Shown: positions 1 through 7,303 of the stretch, piece by piece | Position numbering within the stretch: the stretch's first letter is position 1 | Layout of the letters: every line of letters starts with the position of its first letter | DNA from: Proteobacteria bacterium ST_bin11 | GTDB taxonomy: Bacteria; Pseudomonadota; Gammaproteobacteria; Methylococcales; Methylomonadaceae | Direction: 5' to 3' | Length of the DNA stretch: 64,000 bases | Assembly: GCA_002083615.1 (NCBI GenBank) | Contig: MSXO01000013.1 | Location: forward strand, 33,832 to 97,831 | Notes under the pieces: generated by a model | What the model was told of the DNA's origin: nothing | The model's input: only the letters and a program-made list of their open reading frames with translations | The model's database searches: none | Program-made: the position numbers and the translations under genes

Positions 1-592
1 TGAAGTCTTCATAGCCTTCGATACCCAAATTGGAACGACCCAGGGCGCTGACAATGCCGGAGGTAACAGTCTGCCCTAAACCAAACGGGTTGCCGATTGC
101 GACCACAAAGTCGCCGACTCTTAGTTGGCTGGAGTCGGCAATTTTCAGGGCAGTTAGGTTGTCCGCCGGAATTTGGATTACTGCCACGTCGGCTTCCGGA
201 TCGGCACCCAGCAGTTTTGCGCTAAGCTGCCGGCCATCGCTGAGGGTGACATTGATTTTGTCCGCTTTGTCGATCACATGATTATTGGTCAACACGTAGC
301 CCTGGTCTTTATCAATAATTACACCCGAGCCCAGGCTGTTTTTTTGCTGTTGGCGTTGGTTTTTGGGAACATGGAAAAAACGTCGCATAGCGGGGTCCAT
401 CATCAACGGATTTTCCTGGGCTCGCACATTGGTCGAGGTGGAAATGTTAACGACTGCTGGCATGCTTTGTTCCAGCATGGGGGCCAAAGACGGCAGTGGC
501 GTACCGTCAAGCTGTCCTGGTAGTGCCGCGCAGGCTCGCCAGCTACTCAAGCCAAGTAATATAATCAGGAATAATTTGTTCATGTTAGTCAT
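1..592 (-). CDS. DegP/HtrA-family periplasmic serine protease (3' part outside window)
   Basis: Translating the minus strand from about 592 gives an open frame running off the window edge, so only the first ~197 residues are present. A hydrophobic signal peptide (LFLIILLGL, then ACA) is followed by MPAVVNIST, the catalytic His in TNNHVID, the catalytic Asp in DPEADVAVIQI and the GNPFGLGQTVTSGIVSALGRS segment typical of Do-type proteases. The GNSGG serine motif and PDZ domains would lie beyond base 1. The family degrades or refolds damaged envelope proteins in the periplasm. The start could be the ATG at 592 or the one at 583; neither has a strong Shine-Dalgarno sequence. It is divergent from the CNB/rhodanese gene. 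Confidence 0.88.
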   Translation of the reverse strand, partial: MTNMNKLFLIILLGLSSWRACAALPGQLDGTPLPSLAPMLEQSMPAVVNISTSTNVRAQENPLMMDPAMRRFFHVPKNQRQQQKNSLGSGVIIDKDQGYVLTNNHVIDKADKINVTLSDGRQLSAKLLGADPEADVAVIQIPADNLTALKIADSSQLRVGDFVVAIGNPFGLGQTVTSGIVSALGRSNLGIEGYEDF

Positions 593-735
593 GGTTTTTG
601 CATTCCAAGCAGTTAAGTTGCCAGCATGGACACGCTGGTCGGCAAAATGTTTCACTGAGAGTTTACTTAATAATCGACTATCATAGATTAAGTTTTCTTG
701 TTGGTTTTCCTTCACTTTTTATTCGCAACGAGTAC

Positions 736-2067
736 GTGGCTGTCGACATCCATTCCGCTGAAGGCCGTGTGATTCGGCAATTAATTCCGCTATCTACCTT
801 GCCTTTCAGTAAATTTGAGGCGCTGTGCGCACAAATCAAGATAGAGGATGCAGAAGAAGGTCAATATTTGTTCAAATGCGGCGACGCACGCAACGATCTA
901 GTTTACCTGATCGACGGTAATGTGACTTTGCAAACCGATTTATTGAAAATCGAAACCATCAAGTCCGATAGCCCTTCGGCGCGTTTCGCCCTGGCGCATC
1001 AGATTCCCCGAAAAGTGCATGCGGTTGCTAGTACCCGGATTCGTTTTTTGCGATTGAATGCTGATATGATGAAATCGGTTCAAGATGTCGCGTATGAAGA
1101 AGCAGAGAGTTTTATGGTAGTAGATGAGGTGGAGGACAATGACGACTGGATGACAACCCTGTTGAAGTCTCCGGTATTTCGGGCCTTGCCTCCGGCTAAT
1201 TTACAAAAAATTCTAATGGGCATGCAGGAAGTGCGCGTGGATGCCGGAACAAGCATTGTCAATCAAGGCGAGCCGGGTGATTTTTACTATATCATCAAAA
1301 GAGGGCAATGCTTGGTAAGCAGGAAGCCCGCGCCTAACGCCAAGGAGATCAAGCTGGCGCAACTTAGCGATCAGGATACTTTTGGCGAGGACGCGCTGAT
1401 TTCAGGCGAGCCTCGCAATGTTTCGGTAAGTGCCCTAACCGATGTATGTCTGTTGCGCTTGGGCAAGGAACAGTTTCTGACCTTAATCAAACAACCCACG
1501 CTGAAATACGTCGGCTATAAAGATGCCCAAGATTTAGTGGTGAAGGGTGCTGATTTGATCGATGTGCGCGAGCCCGACGAATACAAGTCCAGGCATTTGC
1601 CGTTCAGTATTAATCTGCCGTTTTTTTCCTTGCGTATGCAGCTAAAAACCTTGAATCGGCAGCATCCCATCATCGTTGTTTGCCAGAACGGTAAGATCAG
1701 CGAAACGGCGGCTTTTATCCTGATGCGGCATAAATTCAATGCGCTGATTTTAAACGGCGGTATCAATAGTCTCAGTCCAGATGAACTGAAAGCCCCTTCA
1801 TCATTTCCGATTGATGACGGTATTGAAACCAGTAATTTTAGAGAGACTGGTGGTGAAACCGAGACAAATCACTCGTTTTCCGAGCAATCGTCAATGCAAG
1901 GCGACATCGAGCGTTTACGGCGCTTTTTGCAGCAGCTTAAAACTAAATATAATATTTTAGAAGCTGAGAAAAAGGCTTTGGAAATGAAATATTTGGCGCT
2001 TGCCAAGTTTACGGAATCGTTGAAAGCCGAACTGGAAGCGATTAAGAAAGCCGGTGGCGGTGGCTAG
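736..2067 (+). CDS. Cyclic-nucleotide-binding / rhodanese domain protein with C-terminal coiled coil
   Basis: Two tandem cNMP-binding-like domains come first. The first is degenerate. The second holds a good phosphate-binding cassette (FGEDALISGEPRNVSV, about residues 220-235 from this start). A rhodanese domain follows (LIDVREPDEY, then the active-site loop VVCQNGKIS with its Cys intact), and a charged helical tail with heptad-like spacing ends the protein. No membrane segment or DNA-binding domain is seen, so it is probably a cytoplasmic nucleotide-responsive sulfurtransferase or redox sensor; its partner is unknown. The frame stays open back to 598, but the extra residues look non-native and would overlap the divergent protease promoter, so I prefer the GTG at 736. 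Confidence 0.8.
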   Translation: MAVDIHSAEGRVIRQLIPLSTLPFSKFEALCAQIKIEDAEEGQYLFKCGDARNDLVYLIDGNVTLQTDLLKIETIKSDSPSARFALAHQIPRKVHAVASTRIRFLRLNADMMKSVQDVAYEEAESFMVVDEVEDNDDWMTTLLKSPVFRALPPANLQKILMGMQEVRVDAGTSIVNQGEPGDFYYIIKRGQCLVSRKPAPNAKEIKLAQLSDQDTFGEDALISGEPRNVSVSALTDVCLLRLGKEQFLTLIKQPTLKYVGYKDAQDLVVKGADLIDVREPDEYKSRHLPFSINLPFFSLRMQLKTLNRQHPIIVVCQNGKISETAAFILMRHKFNALILNGGINSLSPDELKAPSSFPIDDGIETSNFRETGGETETNHSFSEQSSMQGDIERLRRFLQQLKTKYNILEAEKKALEMKYLALAKFTESLKAELEAIKKAGGGG

Positions 2068-2123
2068 TCGGACAAAACCTCGCTAGCCCGCCAACGCCTT
2101 GAAGCAGATCAATAATGCGCTTT

Positions 2124-2279
2124 TTATTTGATTTTCGCTTCTTTGTACATCACATGCTTACGAACCACGGGATCGAATTTTTTGATCTCCATTTTTTCAG
2201 GCATGGTTTTTTTGTTTTTGGTGGTGGTATAGAAATGGCCAGTGCCTTCGCTAGAAACCAGTTTAATTTTGTCACGCAT
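2124..2279 (-). CDS. rpmG: 50S ribosomal protein L33
   Basis: This 51-residue basic protein starts MRDKIKLVSSEGTGHFYTTT and ends KHVMYKEAKIK, the usual L33 pattern. It lacks the CxxC pairs of zinc-binding L33 variants, so it is the zinc-independent form. It lies 11 bases downstream of rpmB on the same strand, the usual rpmB-rpmG operon. It is a component of the large ribosomal subunit near the E site. A GGAGAC Shine-Dalgarno lies just upstream of the ATG. Confidence 0.95.
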   Translation of the reverse strand: MRDKIKLVSSEGTGHFYTTTKNKKTMPEKMEIKKFDPVVRKHVMYKEAKIK

Positions 2280-2290
2280 GTTCAGTCTCC

Positions 2291-2527
2291 TTAAAATTGT
2301 TCGCCGCGTTTACGCATATCGGCCAAAACAGCATCAATGCCATTTTTGTCGATGATCCGCATACCTTTAGAAGATATTCTCAAACGAACCCAACGGTTTT
2401 CGCTTTCAACCCAGAATCTGTGGTGGTGCAGATTAGGCGTAAAACGTCTTTTGGTTCTGTTCATCGCGTGTGAAACGTTGTGCCCGCTTACCGGGCGTTT
2501 ACCTGTTACTTGGCATACTCTGGACAT
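2291..2527 (-). CDS. rpmB: 50S ribosomal protein L28
   Basis: The 78-residue product begins MSRVCQVTGKRPVSGHNVSH and contains the family signature NRTKRRFTPNLHHHRFW. The length matches proteobacterial L28. The frame is open further upstream, but this ATG has a GAGGTAG Shine-Dalgarno and is the family N-terminus. A sigma70-like promoter sits about 40-70 bases upstream. It is the first gene of the rpmB-rpmG operon and encodes a structural protein of the 50S subunit. Confidence 0.97.
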   Translation of the reverse strand: MSRVCQVTGKRPVSGHNVSHAMNRTKRRFTPNLHHHRFWVESENRWVRLRISSKGMRIIDKNGIDAVLADMRKRGEQF

Positions 2528-2567
2528 GACTACCTCAATGCGAGCTTTTAATTCAAAATAGCCGCGC

Positions 2568-2596
2568 TTTATATCAAAAAAACTTTTGTTGGTAAA
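2568..2596 (-). promoter_or_regulatory. Predicted sigma70 promoter for rpmB-rpmG
   Basis: Read on the minus strand, TTTACC (2596-2591) is followed by exactly 17 bases and TATAAA (2573-2568). The -35 matches consensus at 4 of 6 positions and the -10 at 5 of 6. The predicted start would give an rpmB leader of about 30 bases. Both boxes fall in the AT-rich gap between rpmB and the divergent gshB. Confidence 0.6.
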
Positions 2597-2666
2597 CAAC
2601 AGCCTGCAAAATAAATTTGATAAAATCGTTTTTAATTTCACTTGCTTCGGATAATACAGGACTTTA

Positions 2667-3617
2667 ATGGCTATCAAACTCGGCATGGTCATGGACCCTA
2701 TCGGCCATATCAATATCAAAAAGGACACCAGTTTCGCGATGTTATTGGAAGCCCAATCGCGAGGCTGGGAACTGCATTACATGGAGCTATCCGACCTGTA
2801 CCTGCGCAACGGTGAAGCTTACGCGCGCACCCGCTTGCTCGAAGTAAAGCGCGACGAAAAACAATGGCATCGGTTTGTCGGCGAACAGCAAATAGCGCTG
2901 TCCGAGTTAGATGCGATCATCATGCGCAAGGACCCTCCATTCAACCAAGAATATATTTACGCCACCTATATGCTGGAGCAGGCTGAACGACAAGGCGTTT
3001 ACGTGGTTAACAAGCCGCAATCGCTGCGCGATGCCAACGAAAAAATGTTCACAGCCTGGTTTCCGCAATGCTGTACCGACACACTGGTCGCCAGAGATCC
3101 GCAAAAAATCCGCGACTTTCTGCAAGAACACAAGGAAATCATCCTTAAGCCCTTGGACGGCATGGGTGGGGCCTCGATATTTTACGTGCGGGAGCTCGAT
3201 CCCAATCTGAGTGTGATTTTGGAAACCATGACCCAGCACGGTAGCAGCTACATCATGGCTCAGAAATATCTGCCGGCGGTGAAGGACGGCGATAAACGGA
3301 TATTAGTGGTGAATGGTGAACCCGTACCCTATTGTTTAGCACGAATCCCCGCCAGCGGCGAAAGCCGGGGCAATCTGGCTGCCGGCGGACGCGGTGAGGG
3401 TCGGGAACTGAGTGCTCGTGATCGTTGGATTGCCGAACAGGTTGGCCCGACGTTGCGCGAAAAGGGTCTGATATTTGTAGGCTTGGATGTGATTGGCGAT
3501 TACCTGACCGAAGTCAATGTCACCAGCCCGACTTGCGTGCAGGAGTTGGATAAGCAGTTCGGTATCAACATCAGCGCGCAGCTAATGGATCACATCGCCG
3601 CTAAATGCCAGGCCTGA
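2667..3617 (+). CDS. gshB: Glutathione synthetase
   Basis: ATP-dependent ligase joining gamma-glutamylcysteine and glycine in the cytoplasm, the last step of glutathione synthesis. The 316 residues match the family length. The N-terminus GMVMDPIGHINIKKDTS, the ATP-grasp segments ILKPLDGMGGASIFYV and RILVVNGEPVPYCLARIPA, and the metal-binding end GLDVIGDYLTEVNVTSPT are all typical. An AGGA Shine-Dalgarno precedes the ATG. It is the first gene of the gshB-tonB-yqgE-ruvX-pyrR-pyrB-pyrC' run, the order I recall from pseudomonads. Confidence 0.97.
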   Translation: MAIKLGMVMDPIGHINIKKDTSFAMLLEAQSRGWELHYMELSDLYLRNGEAYARTRLLEVKRDEKQWHRFVGEQQIALSELDAIIMRKDPPFNQEYIYATYMLEQAERQGVYVVNKPQSLRDANEKMFTAWFPQCCTDTLVARDPQKIRDFLQEHKEIILKPLDGMGGASIFYVRELDPNLSVILETMTQHGSSYIMAQKYLPAVKDGDKRILVVNGEPVPYCLARIPASGESRGNLAAGGRGEGRELSARDRWIAEQVGPTLREKGLIFVGLDVIGDYLTEVNVTSPTCVQELDKQFGINISAQLMDHIAAKCQA

Positions 3618-3618
3618 T

Positions 3619-4512
3619 ATGCATGTGCCGGAATTGACACCCACTCCGTTGTCGCAGGGCGATTCCCTGCTGACCGCTCTGTTCGTAGCTGCTGTGGTGC
3701 ATGTGATCGTGTTGTTGGGGATTAATTTCAGCGCGCCGCATCCGCCAAAAATCAACCGTTCGATTGAAATAACCGTAGCCCATGCCCCGGTAAAAAAAGC
3801 GCCTAAGGATGCAAAATATCTAGCATCGGAGCATCAATTGGGCGCCGGTGAAGAAACTCACAAACCCGAGCCGCCGCCACAAAAAATAGCGACTCAGGAA
3901 CACCCTCTCAGTCCGCCGGTTAAGAAAGCGCTGCCGCATCCGGTTGTTGCGCAGGCTAAGCCGGTTGCGGAAAAACTGCTTACTCACGTCAAAGCACCAG
4001 TCAAGGTAGTAACTGAACCGGAGCAACCAGTTGAATTGCCTGAAACAGTTGAAGTTCACGAGTCTGTCCCCAAATTGTCTCCGGAAGCGCTTCAGCAACA
4101 AATCGCCCAACTCGGTGAGCGCATCAGAGATACCCAACAAAGCGCGCAAGATACTAAGATAAAGTTCGTAAGCTCGGTCAGCACTCATAAGTACCTGGCG
4201 GCGCAATATGTAAAAGATTGGGAGGACAAGGTTGAGCGGACCGGCAATCTGAACTATCCTGAGGCCGCGCGGAAAAAAGGTGTTTCGCAATCCTTAACCA
4301 TGGATGTCGGCATCAATGCCGACGGCAGTATTTACAGCATGCGTGTGGTTAGGTCGTCCGGCAATGCCGCACTGGACGATGCGGCTAAACGCATTGTTAA
4401 AATGAGTGCGCCTTTTGCGGCGTTGCCCAACGATTTGTTGCACGAAGTGAACGTTTTGGTGATTACCAGGGTCTGGAAATTCTCAGACGAAACCGGCATG
4501 ACTGCCCGCTAG
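3619..4512 (+). CDS. tonB: TonB-family energy transducer
   Basis: The 297-residue protein has one N-terminal membrane anchor (about residues 17-35, LFVAAVVHVIVLLGINF). A long Pro/Lys/Glu-rich periplasmic linker follows, then a helical stretch, and a C-terminal TonB domain of about 90 residues (YPEAARKKGVSQSLTMDV, GSIYSMRVVRSSG, ALDDAAKRIV). TonB proteins pass proton-motive force from ExbB/ExbD to outer-membrane receptors; no exbBD is nearby. It starts one base after the gshB stop, so the two are probably translationally coupled. Confidence 0.9.
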   Translation: MHVPELTPTPLSQGDSLLTALFVAAVVHVIVLLGINFSAPHPPKINRSIEITVAHAPVKKAPKDAKYLASEHQLGAGEETHKPEPPPQKIATQEHPLSPPVKKALPHPVVAQAKPVAEKLLTHVKAPVKVVTEPEQPVELPETVEVHESVPKLSPEALQQQIAQLGERIRDTQQSAQDTKIKFVSSVSTHKYLAAQYVKDWEDKVERTGNLNYPEAARKKGVSQSLTMDVGINADGSIYSMRVVRSSGNAALDDAAKRIVKMSAPFAALPNDLLHEVNVLVITRVWKFSDETGMTAR

Positions 4513-4528
4513 CCCATATAGCACTCCA

Positions 4529-5095
4529 ATGACAGACGTTACTTATTTAAATAACCAGTTTTTGATTGCGATGCCCGGCCTGGCCGACCCGCATTTTTTC
4601 CATACTGTGACTTATCTGTGCCAGCATAATGAAGAAGGCGCGCTCGGCATCGTCATCAACCGACCCACCGGGATGAAATTGCGGGATATTTTCGAGCAAA
4701 TGGGAATTGAAACCGAACTGGAAAATGTGTTGGAAACCCCGGTATTCGCCGGCGGCCCTGTTCAACAGGAGCGTGGCTTCGTGATTCACGATGCCTGCGA
4801 ACAGCGTTGGGACTCCAGCATCAGCACCGCAGAGAATATTACCCTCACCAGTTCCCGCGACATTCTCGAAGCCATTGCCGAAGGCAAAGGACTTAACCAT
4901 TATTTGATCGCATTGGGTTACGCTGGCTGGGGCAGCGGCCAACTGGAGAAGGAAATGGTGGAAAACGCCTGGCTGAATACGCCTTGCGGGGAAGCGATAC
5001 TTTACGAAACCCCGATCAGCCAACGCTGGAATGCGGCAGCCGGACAGTTGGGTATCGATATTAATCGTCTGACCACGCCGGCAGGCCATGGTTAA
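4529..5095 (+). CDS. yqgE: YqgE/AlgH family protein (UPF0301, DUF179)
   Basis: The 188-residue product carries the family hallmarks: FLIAMPGLADPHFFHTVTYLC, EGALGIVINRPT, VFAGGPVQQERGFVIH, and LIALGYAGWGSGQLEKE near the end. The molecular function of this cytoplasmic family is not settled; in pseudomonads it is called AlgH and has been linked to regulation. It sits 16 bases after tonB and overlaps ruvX by 8 bases, which supports one transcript. Confidence 0.93.
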   Translation: MTDVTYLNNQFLIAMPGLADPHFFHTVTYLCQHNEEGALGIVINRPTGMKLRDIFEQMGIETELENVLETPVFAGGPVQQERGFVIHDACEQRWDSSISTAENITLTSSRDILEAIAEGKGLNHYLIALGYAGWGSGQLEKEMVENAWLNTPCGEAILYETPISQRWNAAAGQLGIDINRLTTPAGHG

Positions 5096-5534
5096 ACTTG
5101 ATCCGCTCGCGGCAAAATTCAGCAGCGACGCCTATCTGGGGTTTGATTTCGGCAACAAAAAAATTGGAGTGTCCGTGGGACATGCCGACACAGGCATCGC
5201 CAGTCCACTACAAACCATTCAGTCGATTAATCAGGTTCCAGACTGGCAGAGAATTGCTCAACTGATCAGCGAATGGCGACCAATCGGTTTGGTGGTTGGT
5301 ATTTCCCGGCAAAACGACGGATCGGATAATGTCATAACGCCGCGCATGCAAAAATTCTGTCGGCAGCTCAATGGTCGTTACAACCTGCCGGTACATCAAG
5401 TCGACGAAACCCTTACCACGTTTGCTGCCAAACAAATGCTGTTCGACGACCTCAAGGTGAGCGCTGCTAAACTATGGGCGGTGCAAGACCAACTGGCCGC
5501 CCAGATAATTCTGCAAAGTTGGTTTGATGCCTAA
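5088..5534 (+). CDS. ruvX: Holliday junction resolvase-like RNase, RuvX/YqgF
   Basis: The 148-residue protein has an RNase H-like fold with the family motifs YLGFDFGNKKIGVSVG, LVVGISRQNDGS and VHQVDETLTT. The acidic residues in the first and third motifs are the expected catalytic ones. YqgF proteins have been linked to 16S rRNA 5'-end maturation and, less surely, to Holliday junction cleavage. Its start overlaps the end of yqgE, as in many Gammaproteobacteria. The region after it (5535-5745) precedes pyrR and has only a TATAAA box at 5715-5720 without a clear -35. Confidence 0.93.
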   Translation: MVKLDPLAAKFSSDAYLGFDFGNKKIGVSVGHADTGIASPLQTIQSINQVPDWQRIAQLISEWRPIGLVVGISRQNDGSDNVITPRMQKFCRQLNGRYNLPVHQVDETLTTFAAKQMLFDDLKVSAAKLWAVQDQLAAQIILQSWFDA

Positions 5535-5745
5535 ATGACCAAAAATGAGTTTAGTAAGTGCGCCCTTGAGCGCTGTGTGGCCGCGATTACCGCGAGAGTG
5601 GGAGTCCAAATAGTACTTGGGCTTACGCTGGCTCGGCAGCGACGATACGTAAAGGTCGAGGTATTCAGATTACAAAGCCTATTTTGCCTACCGTTTTCAG
5701 CTTTGCCCGACGTTTATAAAAGAACCATATCTCATTGTAACAACC

Positions 5746-6267
5746 ATGCCTATCGCCACACTTAACATCCATGCCCTGCTCGACGCTCTGGAAGCTGCCA
5801 TTCGTGGGCAGATTAGCGATCGCAAGCTGAATAATCCCTTACTGATCGGCATTCACAGCGGTGGAGCCTGGATTGCCGACCACATGCATAAACGCTTGGG
5901 TATCTTAGAGCCGTTGGGTATGCTGGACATTACTTTTTATCGCGACGATTTTTCGCAAATCGGCATGCATCCCAAAGTCAAAACCAGCCAATTGCCGCCA
6001 CATCTGGAAGGTCGGGACATTATTCTGATCGACGACGTGTTTTACACCGGTCGGACGATACGGGCAGCACTCAACGAGATTTTCGATTATGGCCGCCCCA
6101 ACCAAGTGGTACTCGCGGTGTTGATTGAACGCAATGGCCGGCAAATTCCGCTGCAACCGGATTGTCATGGCATCCGGATTGATCTGGCCGGCGATCAACG
6201 CATCAAGCTCACCGGCCCCGACCCGCTGGGTATCGAGATCCAATCGCCGCAAGGAGTGATGGCATGA
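5746..6267 (+). CDS. pyrR: Pyrimidine operon regulator / uracil phosphoribosyltransferase homologue PyrR
   Basis: The 173 residues match the PyrR family. The PRPP-binding signature DIILIDDVFYTGRTIRAAL lies at about residues 89-107, preceded by LIGIHSGGAWIADHM and DITFYRDDF. In Gram-positive bacteria PyrR binds pyr mRNA and also acts as a uracil phosphoribosyltransferase. In Gammaproteobacteria it precedes pyrB but the mechanism is less clear, and I see no obvious attenuator upstream. It overlaps pyrB by 4 bases (ATGA). No strong Shine-Dalgarno precedes the ATG. Confidence 0.92.
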   Translation: MPIATLNIHALLDALEAAIRGQISDRKLNNPLLIGIHSGGAWIADHMHKRLGILEPLGMLDITFYRDDFSQIGMHPKVKTSQLPPHLEGRDIILIDDVFYTGRTIRAALNEIFDYGRPNQVVLAVLIERNGRQIPLQPDCHGIRIDLAGDQRIKLTGPDPLGIEIQSPQGVMA

Positions 6268-7229
6268 CTCGGCATATCCAGCTTACCGAACAAGGCAAGC
6301 TGAAACATTTCCTGACGATCGAAGGATTGGACAAAGCCCTACTCACCGAGATTCTGGATACGGCCGAATCGTTTGCCGGCATGTCCGAACATCGAGTCAA
6401 AAAAGTGCCTTTGTTGCGCGGCAAGACCATCGTCAACCTGTTTTTCGAGAACAGCACCCGCACCCGTACCACCTTCGAACTGGCAGCCACCCGGCTATCG
6501 GCAGACGTGCTGAGCATGAATATCGCCACCTCCGCGACCTCGAAAGGCGAGAGCTTGCTGGATACCATTCACAACCTGGAAGCGATGCATGTGGATATGT
6601 TTGTGGTCAGACACGCCTTGAGCGGTGCCGCGCACTTCATCGCCCAACACACTGCGCCGCACATCAGCGTGATCAATGCCGGCGACGGCCAACATGCCCA
6701 TCCGACTCAAGCCATGTTGGACATGTTCACCATCCGCCAGCACAAAAAACAATTCGAGGGCCTAAAAGTGGCTATCGTCGGCGACATTCTGCATTCGCGG
6801 GTGGCACGCTCGCAGATACTGGCTTTGAATACCTTAGGCGTAGCCGAAGTGCGGGTGATTGCACCGAAGACTTTGCTGCCGGCGCAAGTCAAAACCATGG
6901 GCGTGATACCCATGCACGATATGAATGAAGGCCTGGCCGATGTGGACGTGGTGATCATGCTGCGTTTGCAAAAAGAGCGGATGAACTCGGCATTTTTACC
7001 TAGCGAGAGCGAATTTTTCCGCTGCTTCGGTTTGACGGAAGCCAAACTCAATCGGGCTAAAGCTGATGCGATTGTGATGCATCCTGGACCGATCAATCGG
7101 GGCGTGGAGATTGCCTCCAGCGTCGCCGACGGCCCGCAATCCGTGATTTTGCAACAAGTCAGCAACGGCGTGGCGGTTAGGATGGCGATAATGTCTATGA
7201 CCATGCGCAGCCAGGGAGGTGCATCATGA
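6264..7229 (+). CDS. pyrB: Aspartate carbamoyltransferase catalytic subunit
   Basis: It catalyses carbamoyl phosphate plus aspartate to carbamoylaspartate, the committed step of pyrimidine synthesis. The 321-residue protein shows the carbamoyl-phosphate loop FFENSTRTRTTFE, the SATSKGES loop with its active-site Lys, INAGDGQHAHPTQAMLD and VMHPGPINRG near the end. No pyrI regulatory-subunit gene follows. Instead an inactive-looking dihydroorotase homologue does, the arrangement of pseudomonad-type ATCases that assemble with PyrC'. Confidence 0.97.
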   Translation: MTRHIQLTEQGKLKHFLTIEGLDKALLTEILDTAESFAGMSEHRVKKVPLLRGKTIVNLFFENSTRTRTTFELAATRLSADVLSMNIATSATSKGESLLDTIHNLEAMHVDMFVVRHALSGAAHFIAQHTAPHISVINAGDGQHAHPTQAMLDMFTIRQHKKQFEGLKVAIVGDILHSRVARSQILALNTLGVAEVRVIAPKTLLPAQVKTMGVIPMHDMNEGLADVDVVIMLRLQKERMNSAFLPSESEFFRCFGLTEAKLNRAKADAIVMHPGPINRGVEIASSVADGPQSVILQQVSNGVAVRMAIMSMTMRSQGGAS

Positions 7230-7303
7230 CAAAATTACAGGATAGTAATTTTGCACCGCCAACGGCGGCCCTTAAGGGTGGCGCACATGGAGGTGCGGCA
7301 TGA
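7226..7303 (+). CDS. Possible 25-residue coupling ORF between pyrB and pyrC'
   Basis: An ATG overlapping the pyrB stop (ATGA) opens a 26-codon frame whose TGA overlaps the ATG of the next gene, again as ATGA. A GGGAGGTGC Shine-Dalgarno precedes it. The start region is a near copy of the one used by pyrC': GGAGGTGC, a few bases, then ATGACAAAA in both. The product would be MTKLQDSNFAPPTAAL plus a Gly/Ala-rich tail. It may be a leader that couples translation of the two genes, or the relic of a small duplication. No protein homology is recognised. Confidence 0.35.
   Translation: MTKLQDSNFAPPTAALKGGAHGGAA

Noticed and set aside
4547..5089. 180-codon frame antisense to yqgE
   Set aside because: YqgE is a strong family match on the plus strand. 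The antisense frame is His/Ala-rich with no recognisable family.
5535..5765. 76-codon frame between ruvX and pyrR
   Set aside because: It overlaps the pyrR start in another frame, has no Shine-Dalgarno and no protein-like pattern. It is more likely the pyr promoter region.
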